A stretch of 64,000 nt of DNA from Pseudoxanthomonas sp. CF125 (GTDB taxonomy: Bacteria; Pseudomonadota; Gammaproteobacteria; Xanthomonadales; Xanthomonadaceae), in assembly GCF_900104085.1 (NCBI RefSeq), contig NZ_FNLD01000001.1:937935-1001934 (forward strand). The letters are read 5' to 3'. The translations under genes were made by a program, and so were the position numbers. The notes below the pieces were generated by a model, which saw only the letters and a program-made list of their open reading frames with translations, ran no database searches and was not told the origin of the DNA. Shown here piece by piece: positions 53,577 to 61,400 of the stretch. Each line of letters begins with the position of its first letter. Position 1 is the stretch's first letter.

Positions 53577-53648
53577 ATAGCGCATTATACAAACCGGCAG
53601 CGGCCACCGGTCCTTTCCAGGCCGCCCCTCACCACTCAGGAGTTACCC

Positions 53649-54074
53649 ATGTCCATCGAAAAAGTCCTCTACCGCGCCACCGCTACCGCCACCGGCGGCC
53701 GTGACGGCCGTGCCGTCTCCTCCGACAACGTGCTGGACGTCAAACTGACCACCCCGCGCGAACTGGGCGGCGCCGGCGGCGACGGCACCAACCCCGAGCA
53801 ACTGTTCGCCGCAGGTTATTCGGCCTGCTTCATCGGCGCGCTTAAATTCGTCGCCGGCCGCGAGAAGATCGCACTGCCCGCCGATGTGTCCATCGAAGGC
53901 AATGTCGGCATCGGCCAGATTCCCAATGGCTTCGGCATTGAAGTCGAACTGAAGATCTCGTTGCCCGGTCTGCCGCGCGAGCAAGCCGAATCACTGGTCC
54001 AGATGGCCCATGTGGTGTGCCCGTACTCGAACGCCACCCGCGGCAATATCGATGTGACGCTGACGCTGGTGTGA
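53649..54074 (+). CDS. ohr: Organic hydroperoxide resistance protein
   Basis: The protein has 141 residues. Ohr is a cysteine peroxidase for fatty acid and other organic hydroperoxides, using lipoyl proteins as reductant. Both catalytic cysteines are present: [14 protein letters not shown] (near 60) and [13 protein letters not shown] (near 125). The arginine and glutamate partners are in [23 protein letters not shown] lies upstream. It is 122 bases from ohrR on the same strand, with its own operator. Confidence 0.95.
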   Translation: MSIEKVLYRATATATGGRDGRAVSSDNVLDVKLTTPRELGGAGGDGTNPEQLFAAGYSACFIGALKFVAGREKIALPADVSIEGNVGIGQIPNGFGIEVELKISLPGLPREQAESLVQMAHVVCPYSNATRGNIDVTLTLV

Positions 54075-54145
54075 CAACGTGGCGATGGCCTTGCTGGCTG
54101 TCGCTGCCAGCGGACGCCACGCGGTTCGACCGCGTGGCGCGCTGC

Positions 54146-54151
54146 TAAACT
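54146..54151 (+). promoter_or_regulatory. -10-like box, possible leaderless start of the acyltransferase gene
   Basis: TAAACT ends six bases before ATG 54158, and no Shine-Dalgarno site exists. Confidence 0.35.
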
Positions 54152-54157
54152 GGCCCG

Positions 54158-55270
54158 ATGACCGAATTCATTCCTCCAGGCACCCGCTTCCATTCCCTGC
54201 CCTCGCCGTTTTCCATGAAGCGCGGCGGCGAGTTGCACGGCGCGCGGGTGGCCTACGAAACCTGGGGCGAACTGAACGCAGCACGCGACAACGCCGTGCT
54301 GATCGTCACCGGCCTGTCGCCCGATGCCCATGCCGCCCGCAATGCCGGCAATCCCGAAGCCGGCTGGTGGGAACCGATGATCGGGCCGGGCAAGCCCATC
54401 GATACCGACCGCTGGTTCGTGGTGTGCGTGAATTCGCTGGGCAGCTGCAAGGGCTCCACCGGTCCGGCTTCGACCGATCCGGCGACCGGCCGCCTGTACC
54501 GTCTGGATTTCCCGGAACTGTCGGTAGAAGACGGCGCCGATGCCGCACGCGAAGTGGTGCGGGGTCTGGGCATCGAAAGGTTGGCCTGCCTGATCGGCAA
54601 TTCCATGGGCGGCATGACCGCGCTGGCGTTCCTGCTGCGCCACCCCGGCTTGGCGCGCACCCATATCAATATTTCCGGCAGCGCGCAGGCGCTCCCGTTT
54701 TCCATCGCCATCCGTTCGCTGCAGCGCGAGGCGATCCGGCTGGACCCGAAGTGGAACAACGGCGACTACGACGACGCCTCGTATCCGGAATCCGGCATGC
54801 GCATGGCACGCAAACTGGGCGTCATCACTTACCGTTCGGCGCTGGAATGGGACGGCCGCTTCGGCCGGGTGCGGTTGGAATCGGACCATCCCGACGAAGA
54901 GCCCTTCGGCCTGGAGTTCCAGGTGGAGAGTTACCTGGAAGGCCACGCACGCCGCTTCGTCCGCCGTTTCGACCCCAACTGCTACCTCTACCTCAGCCGC
55001 TCGATGGACTGGTTCGACCTGGCCGAAGTCGCTGGGGGCGACGTGCTGCAGGGACTGGCGCGGATCAAGGTGGAAAAAGCGCTGGCCATCGGCGCGGCCA
55101 CCGACATCCTGTTTCCCCTGCAGCAACAGCAGCAGATCGCGGAAGGCCTGCGCCTGGGCGGGGCCGATGCGCAGTTCCAGCCGCTTGAATCGCCGCAGGG
55201 GCATGACGCGTTCCTGGTGGATATCGAGCGCTTCGGGCCGGCCGTACAAGGCTTTCTGGACTCCCTGTAG
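54158..55270 (+). CDS. MetX-family O-acyltransferase, probably serine or homoserine O-succinyltransferase
   Basis: The protein has 370 residues, alpha/beta-hydrolase fold. Nucleophile elbow is [10 protein letters not shown] (Ser near 146). Other landmarks: [17 protein letters not shown] near 31, [11 protein letters not shown] near 96, catalytic D in [12 protein letters not shown], and H in [11 protein letters not shown]. Classical family name is homoserine O-acetyltransferase. In Xanthomonadaceae relatives have been shown to be L-serine O-succinyltransferases for cysteine synthesis. A cysteine dioxygenase gene follows. Which acceptor and donor are used cannot be decided here. Confidence 0.85.
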   Translation: MTEFIPPGTRFHSLPSPFSMKRGGELHGARVAYETWGELNAARDNAVLIVTGLSPDAHAARNAGNPEAGWWEPMIGPGKPIDTDRWFVVCVNSLGSCKGSTGPASTDPATGRLYRLDFPELSVEDGADAAREVVRGLGIERLACLIGNSMGGMTALAFLLRHPGLARTHINISGSAQALPFSIAIRSLQREAIRLDPKWNNGDYDDASYPESGMRMARKLGVITYRSALEWDGRFGRVRLESDHPDEEPFGLEFQVESYLEGHARRFVRRFDPNCYLYLSRSMDWFDLAEVAGGDVLQGLARIKVEKALAIGAATDILFPLQQQQQIAEGLRLGGADAQFQPLESPQGHDAFLVDIERFGPAVQGFLDSL

Positions 55271-55277
55271 CCCAAAC

Positions 55278-55358
55278 ACGTGGGAGCGGCCTCCGGCCGC
55301 GAGCTCTTTCCCGGGATATCCAGGCAAAAAGAGCTCGCGGCCGGAGGCCGCTCCCACG
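55278..55358. repeat. Intergenic inverted-repeat element, family I
   Basis: ACGTGGGAGCGGCCTCCGGC at 55278 and inverted arm GCCGGAGGCCGCTCCCACGT ending at 55358. Inner CGCGAGCTCTTT/AAAGAGCTCGCG also pairs, so the whole can fold as one long hairpin with a loop of about 19 bases. Confidence 0.85.
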
Positions 55359-55387
55359 TCGTTCTGCTTCCGGCGGACCGTAGCGGC

Positions 55388-55393
55388 TAAAAT
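55388..55393 (+). promoter_or_regulatory. -10-like box of the cysteine dioxygenase gene
   Basis: TAAAAT in CGGCTAAAATGGCCGC, 28 bases ahead of ATG 55422. It overlaps a possible but unlikely earlier ATG at 55392. Confidence 0.4.
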
Positions 55394-55421
55394 GGCCGCA
55401 CACTTCCGCCGGATCCACGCC

Positions 55422-56009
55422 ATGACCCTCGACTTCCCCGGCCACGACAAACTGATCGCCTCGCTGGACGCAGCTGTCGCGCTGGGCGACGACCGCGCCA
55501 TTACCGATGCCCTGCGCAAGACCTTGTGCGAAATGATCTGCGACCAGGACGTGGCCCTGCCCGAATGCGTGCTGGAGCCCATCGCCGACCACTACGCGCG
55601 CCGCGAGCTCTACACCAGTCCCGAACACGGCTACAGCGTGGTGGCGATGACCTGGGGCCCCGGCCAGGGCACCAAGATCCACGACCATTCCGGCATGTGG
55701 TGCGTGGAAGGCGTTTGGAAAGGCCGTCTGGAAATCACCCAGTACGAACTGGCCGAGCGCGACGACGACCGCTACCGCTTCGTCGCCGCCGGCACCATCG
55801 AGGCCGGCACCGGTTCGGCGGGCAGCCTGATTCCGCCGCACGAGTACCACACCATCCGCAACCCCAGCGACAAGGCCATCGCGGTGTCACTGCATGTCTA
55901 CCAGCGCACCATGGTCCGCTGCGGCGTGTTCTCGCCGACCGGCGAAGATGCGGAATGGCAGAGCCGCGGCGAGCGCCTGCTGGGCACCGACCAGATCGTG
56001 CCGAACTGA
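55422..56009 (+). CDS. Cysteine dioxygenase family protein
   Basis: The protein has 195 residues. Cupin thiol dioxygenase: iron ligands H-D-H in [20 protein letters not shown] and a third H in [13 protein letters not shown]. The family (PF05995) oxidises cysteine or 3-mercaptopropionate to the sulfinate. The Cys in W-C-V-E-G stands where cysteine dioxygenases have their Cys-Tyr cross-link partner. It follows the acyltransferase with a hairpin element between, and sits with ohr, so the block deals with thiols and peroxides. Confidence 0.87.
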   Translation: MTLDFPGHDKLIASLDAAVALGDDRAITDALRKTLCEMICDQDVALPECVLEPIADHYARRELYTSPEHGYSVVAMTWGPGQGTKIHDHSGMWCVEGVWKGRLEITQYELAERDDDRYRFVAAGTIEAGTGSAGSLIPPHEYHTIRNPSDKAIAVSLHVYQRTMVRCGVFSPTGEDAEWQSRGERLLGTDQIVPN

Positions 56010-56078
56010 TCGCAGGGCCGCTTAGACTCGGCCCTGGCTAAAAACGGGTCGTCGAAATAGTCCGTCAAAATTAGGTGT

Positions 56079-56182
56079 CGTCATCCCAGCGAAAGCTGGG
56101 ATCCATTTTGACGTTAGCTTTGGATGGCCGACGGTTACTCAGGGCAAGATCAAAATGGATCCCAGCTTTCGCTGGGATGACG
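56079..56182. repeat. Intergenic inverted-repeat element, family A
   Basis: CGTCATCCCAGCGAAAGCTG at 56079 and inverted arm CAGCTTTCGCTGGGATGACG ending at 56182; next to these GGATCCATTTTGA / TCAAAATGGATCC also pairs. It is the same family as 8537-8646 and lies between convergent genes. Confidence 0.85.
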
Positions 56183-56220
56183 ATCCTTGGGTCTCAGTAC
56201 CGCGATGACGACCTGTAACC

Positions 56221-57669
56221 TCAGTGCCCCCCATCCGCACTTATCTTGTCCAGATCGATACCCTGCGAGCGCAGGATGCCCACCGTGAGCAGCGCATAGA
56301 TAGCCAGGTAGGCGAAGCAGGCCACACCGACGATGTAGCTCATCTGCATGCCGATGCTGTCCGCGGCCATGCCCTGGATCCAGCTGACGATGCCGCCGCC
56401 CATGATCATCATGATCAGCAGGCTGCTGCCTTGATTGGTATGTTTGCCCAGGCCGGTGATCGACAGGGCGAAAATGCAGGGCCACATGGTGCTGCAGAAC
56501 AGGCCGACGCTGATGAAGGCGACCGCGCTGGCCTTGCCGGTGGTGAACATGCCGATCAGCAACGCGGCGATACCGCAGATCGCGAAATACAGCAGCATGC
56601 GCGCCGGGCTTCCGCGGCTGGCCAGCGTGGCCAGGATCATCAAGGCGATGACGAATACATAGCCCAGGAACTGCGACACTTCGTGCTTGGCTATCGCATT
56701 GACCGCCAGGAACACGCCGAAGGCCAGGAACGGCAGGATCAGGGTCAGCAGGCGCTTGGCGCTGGCGCCGACATTGAAGGCACCGGCGGCGCCGGTCCAG
56801 CGGCCTATCATCAGGCTGGCCCAGTACAGCGACACATAAGGCGCTACCGAGGAAGTGGAAATACCCATGCTTTCCTGCAGATACGCCGGCAGGTTGGCCA
56901 CGGTGGAAACCTCCACCCCCACGTACACGAAGATCGCCAGCATGCCCAGCACCAGCTGCGGGTAGCCGAATGCCGAGGATTTATGCAGCAGCTTGCTGTT
57001 GTCCTGGGCTTCGGATTCGGTGACCTGATCCAGGTCGATGCGGTCCGGCACCGAGGAGAACTTCAGGAACACCGCCACCAGGATGAAGGCCAGGCCCAGC
57101 ACTAGGTAAGGCGTCTTCACGCTTTCGATGCTGGCTTCGGTGCCGCCGGCGGCGACGCTGCCGAAGATCGCCACGCTGACCAGCAGCGGCCCGATGGTGG
57201 TGCCGAAGTTGTTGACGCCGCCGGCCATGGTCAGGCGCTGCGAACCGGTGTGCGGGTCGCCCATGACGATCGCCAGGGGATTGGCGGCGATCTGCTGCAG
57301 CGAGAAGCCCAGGCCGACGATGAACAAGCCTGCGAGCATCAGGTTGAACGAGCCCAGGTTGGCGGCCGGGTAGAACAGCAGGGTGCCGACGGCCGAAATC
57401 ACCAGACCCAGGGCGATGCCATTCTTGTAGCCGATCCGGTTCAGGACGTCGCCGCCAACGAACATCGACACCAGGAAATAGATAATCGATCCGACCGTAT
57501 AGGCCACATAGAACGCCACCGAAACCAGCTGGCTCTGCGCGTGGGTCAGGCCGAAGGCGGTCTTGAACACCGGGATCAGGATGTCGTTGCTGGCCGCGAC
57601 GAATCCCCAGAAGAAAAATACCGTGATGAGTACGCCGAACTGCGACCAGCGGGTCTGTTGTGTGGCCAT
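56221..57669 (-). CDS. Sugar MFS transporter, glucose/galactose (FHS) family
   Basis: The protein has 482 residues, 12 hydrophobic helices. N-terminal FHS signature (TVFFFWGFVAASNDILIPVF near 16), the region FSLQQIAANPLAIVMGDP near 135, and GGGIVSWIQGMAADSIGMQM near the end. This family includes GluP/FucP-type proton symporters for glucose, galactose or fucose. A palindrome with a -35 hexamer lies 146 bases upstream, suggesting control by a LacI-type repressor encoded elsewhere. Substrate is not fixed. Confidence 0.87.
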   Translation of the reverse strand: MATQQTRWSQFGVLITVFFFWGFVAASNDILIPVFKTAFGLTHAQSQLVSVAFYVAYTVGSIIYFLVSMFVGGDVLNRIGYKNGIALGLVISAVGTLLFYPAANLGSFNLMLAGLFIVGLGFSLQQIAANPLAIVMGDPHTGSQRLTMAGGVNNFGTTIGPLLVSVAIFGSVAAGGTEASIESVKTPYLVLGLAFILVAVFLKFSSVPDRIDLDQVTESEAQDNSKLLHKSSAFGYPQLVLGMLAIFVYVGVEVSTVANLPAYLQESMGISTSSVAPYVSLYWASLMIGRWTGAAGAFNVGASAKRLLTLILPFLAFGVFLAVNAIAKHEVSQFLGYVFVIALMILATLASRGSPARMLLYFAICGIAALLIGMFTTGKASAVAFISVGLFCSTMWPCIFALSITGLGKHTNQGSSLLIMMIMGGGIVSWIQGMAADSIGMQMSYIVGVACFAYLAIYALLTVGILRSQGIDLDKISADGGH

Positions 57670-57814
57670 GTTGTTGTTTTCTTCCCGGGAGGTTTGGGGT
57701 GTCGGTCGGAGACGGCGTGAGAACCAGTGCACCGCGGCGCACCCGGCCCTGACCCGACGCGCAATACTAGGCGATGCTGGAGTTCCGTTGCCGGCCGCCA
57801 TGCACGGCACTAGC

Positions 57815-57829
57815 TGACAGCGCTGTCAA
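57815..57829 (-). promoter_or_regulatory. Palindromic operator overlapping a -35 box, upstream of the sugar transporter
   Basis: TGACAGCGCTGTCA, a perfect 14-bp palindrome with central CG, the form of a LacI/GalR-family operator. On the minus strand it creates TTGACA, a consensus -35. The -10 downstream is weak. Confidence 0.6.
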
Positions 57830-57919
57830 GATACCCAATCCTCCCTGGAATGCATCCCGCGGTGCAGCATCCTGGCCAGCGCCGGACCCGCCCTTCCCCA
57901 CCCAACAAGGCCGCCACCA

Positions 57920-57949
57920 TTGGGCAATCGCCACGCACTCCGCTATACT
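57920..57949 (+). promoter_or_regulatory. Promoter of tRNA-Leu(CAA)
   Basis: -35 TTGGGC (57920-57925), 18-base spacer, -10 TATACT (57944-57949), followed by a GC-only discriminator CGCGGCCGCG just before the tRNA. Such a discriminator is typical of stringently controlled stable RNA genes. Confidence 0.6.
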
Positions 57950-57959
57950 TCGCGGCCGC

Positions 57960-58045
57960 GCCGAAGTGGCGGAATGGTAGACGCAGCGGACTCAAAATCC
58001 GCCGCCCTTAAAAGCGTGTGGGTTCGAGTCCCACCTTCGGCACCA
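57960..58045 (+). tRNA. tRNA-Leu (anticodon CAA)
   Basis: Acceptor GCCGAAG pairs with CTTCGGC, discriminator A, encoded CCA at 58043-58045. Long variable arm, T-arm GGTTCGAGTCC, anticodon loop CTCAAAA giving CAA. It marks the boundary between conserved chromosome and the accessory Rhs region. Confidence 0.96.
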
Positions 58046-58046
58046 A

Positions 58047-58078
58047 GAAAAGGCTTAGCCGCGAGGCTAGGCCTTTTT
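58047..58078 (+). terminator. Rho-independent terminator of tRNA-Leu(CAA)
   Basis: AAAAGGC-TTAGCC / GGCTA-GGCCTTTTT stem with GCGA loop and a T-run, directly after the CCA end. Confidence 0.8.
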
Positions 58079-58487
58079 GTTTGGAGCGGTTCTGGTTGCA
58101 GTCTTGCAAAGACTTAAGGAGTGCGTTTCCCTCTTAACCACAAACGGCCCTGTCCTGGAAACAAGTTTCATTCTTTACAGAATGCACTCTCTTCGCTATC
58201 GAATGGAGCGACCTGCCCGCGATGAGGCGATGGCATTGCGGATTGCGTTTGAGATGAAGGGGCGTTACTTGCGATAGCACTGTCGATTTTGCTGGAACAC
58301 CAGTGCCTGCGGTCTAACGTGACTCTTCTCACTAAATACTGAAAACTTTAAATCGTCTTGCGCCGGTCGGTCCTTTGAGCCATCGTGAGGCCTCAAAATC
58401 AGGGGACAAGTCATGCAGGGAAGCATTGCGGCGCCAGAAGAAGTTCTTACGATCACAGAAGGATTCGACTCAACACGATCAAGGAGA
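58079..58487. other. AT-richer intergenic region between tRNA-Leu and the rhs gene
   Basis: About 410 bases without a supported gene. Base composition is clearly lower in GC than before the tRNA. One short open frame (58077-58277, 66 codons) has no family match or ribosome site. No direct copy of the tRNA 3' end was seen downstream in the window, so no att site is claimed. Confidence 0.5.
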
Positions 58488-61400
58488 ATGCGTTTCGCAT
58501 TTGCCTTGACGGCACGCCGTTATGTGACGACGGTTTTCTTGGCATTTCTTTTGATAATTTCAGGCGCTGCCGACGCGCAAACATGTGTCGTTGCAGGTCC
58601 GGGAAGCTGGCCTCCTGGCAGATTTGGCGATAGTCCTGGCACGGCCATCTCGGCATGTGAGGCAGCAGGCGCTGCCGTTCCTTTCTACAACCCGAGCAAT
58701 GCATTTTCTCGAACGAAACAGTTCATAGGGTGTGTGTGGAACACCGATCATTTCACCTTGTTGTATAAGGACGTCGGTGTAGACCCCGGAACCGGCATTT
58801 GTGGAGCGGGCAACGGCCAAGAGCTCACATGGGGGCCGCTTTTCTATACAACGTCTGATTGCGTTGATTGTACTGCCCCGGAGAAAAATCTAGGGTCGCC
58901 AAGCTGTGATTCAAATGCAGGCTGCGGCAATCCCATAAACGTCAGTGTCGGCAATAAATATCAACGCACCGATGATGTTTTTCTGTCGTCTCTTCTCAGT
59001 TTCTCCCGGCACTACAACAGCGGTAGCGGAGCGTCTGGCTCCTCCCTTGGCCCGCATTGGACCCATACTTACTCGCGAGATCTGCATTCAATCAAGGATC
59101 TAAGTGGGAACATCAGGTATGTCGTCTCGTCCCGACCTTCCGGTGAAAAGGTCACGTTCAAAGAGACTGCAGGCGTATGGAGCACGGACACCGATACGCC
59201 GATTACCCTGATCAAGAACGTCGGATCTTCGGGGGAGTTGCTGGGTTGGACCTACACCTTCCGCGACAAACAACAGGTAGAGGAATACGACAGCCTGGGT
59301 CGTCTGATAAAGATAACCGGACGCAACGAAGATCAGGTGACGCTCACCTATAACAACGGAGTAGTACAAGGCAATTCCAACGACTACCTCTTGACCAAAG
59401 CACAAGACCACCTGGGTCGATATCTGGATTCTTCATACAGTTCCACCGGGCTGCTGGAATCCATTACCGAGTCCAACGGGAATACTTTCCTGTACACGTA
59501 CGATGCAAGCGGCCGACTGGCCACTGCCGGTTACCCCGGCGGCACCGTGCAGCAATATCACTACAACGAGTCTGCGAATACGGGAGGCACCGACCTTCCC
59601 TTCGCCCTGACCGGAATAACGGACGAAAGCGCCGGTCGCTACGCGACCTTCAAGTATCAGGCCGATGGTCGAGCGGTATCGACCGAACATGCCGGTGCCA
59701 CCAACAAATTCTCTGTGCAGTACAACTCAGACGGGTCGGCGGATGTGATCGGGCCGGGTGGCGCGACTCAGGTGCGGTCTTTCGCAGTTTTGAAAGGCGT
59801 CAAGAAGGCCACGTCGATAGTGGAGCAATGCACGGGTTGTATGACGCGTACATCGCTATTTTCTTTCGATAGCAATGGGCGATGGAACGTGGCGACGGAT
59901 GCCGCGGGCGCTACGACCGACTATGACTACAACACACGCGGCTTGCTTACGCAGAAAGTGGACGCGGCAAATTCTTCCACGACCAAGCGGAAGACGCAGA
60001 CCGACTGGCATGTTGATTTTCCTTCACCCGTCGAGCGCCGCACCTATAACTCCGCCAACACATTGGTCGCCAAATCCACTTACACCTACAACACCCGCGG
60101 CCAGGCCCTGACCGCTTCACAGATCGATCCGGTGTCTGGCGTTGTACGCACCACCACGACGACCTATTGCGAGTCCTCGGACATCACCACCGGCACCTGC
60201 CCACTGGTCGGCTTGGTCACCTCGGTCAACGGCCCGCGCACCGACGTAGGCGACACCACCACCTACACCTATCGCATGGCCGACGAGGCCAGTTGCGCCA
60301 CTGCGCCGACCAACTGCCCCTACCGCAAGGGCGACCTGTGGAAAGTCACCAACGCGCTGGGCCAGATCACCGAGACGTTGGCCTTTGATGGCGCCGGCCG
60401 TGTGCTGTCGGTCAAGGACGCCAACGGCGTCATCACCGACATGACCTATCACCCGCGCGGCTGGCTCACGGCCCGCAAGGTGCGCGGGGCCAATGCGGCG
60501 GTCGAGACCGACGACGCCATCACCGCCATCGAGTACTGGCCGACCGGTCTGGTCAAGAAGGTGATCCAGCCCGATGGCGCCTTTACTTCGTATGCCTACG
60601 ATGCCGCCCACCGGCTGACCGATATCGCCGACAACGCCGGCAATACGATCCACTACACCCTGGACAACGCCGGCAACCGCACCCAGGAAGACACCAAGGA
60701 CCCGGGCAACGTGCTCAAGCGCACCCTGTCGCGGGTGTACAACCAGCTGGGCCAGTTGCAGACCCAGGCCGATGCGCAGGCCAACCCCACCGACTTCACC
60801 TATGACGCCAACGGCAACACCGACACGGTGACCGATGCCCTGGACCGGGTCACCAATAACGACTACGACCCGCTGAACCGTCTCAGCCGCACCTTGCAGG
60901 ATGTGGGCGGCATCAATGCCCAGACCCAGTTCCAGTACGACGCCCAGGACAACCTGACCCAGGTCACCGATCCCAAGGGCCTGAATACCACCTACGCCTA
61001 CAACGGCCTGGGCGATCTGACCCAGTTGGTTAGTCCGGACACCGGCACTACCGCCTATACCTATGACAGTGCCGGCAATCGCGCCACCCAGACCGATGCG
61101 CGGGGCCAGACTTCGACCTACAGCTACGATGTGTTGAACCGGCTGACCGGCATCGCCTACGCCACCACCGCTCTCAACGTGGGCTATACCTACGACACTC
61201 CCGAAGCGGTTTGCCAGAGTGGGGAAACCTTCTCCACCGGCCGCCTGACCCAGCTCACCGATGCCAGCGGCACTACCCAGTACTGCTATGACCGCTTCGG
61301 GAATCTGGTGCGCAAGGTGCAGACCACCAACGGCGTGGCCCTCACCGTGCGCTATGCCTATACCCTGGCCGGGCAACTGAGCAGCGTGACCTACCCCGAT

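Noticed and set aside
57960..58045. tRNA-Leu as an integration (att) site of a genomic island
   Set aside because: Composition changes after it, but no direct repeat of its 3' end and no integrase were found in the remaining 6 kb; the far end may lie outside the window.
58077..58277. Small open frame of 66 codons after tRNA-Leu
   Set aside because: No ribosome site, no family pattern, and it begins inside the tRNA terminator.
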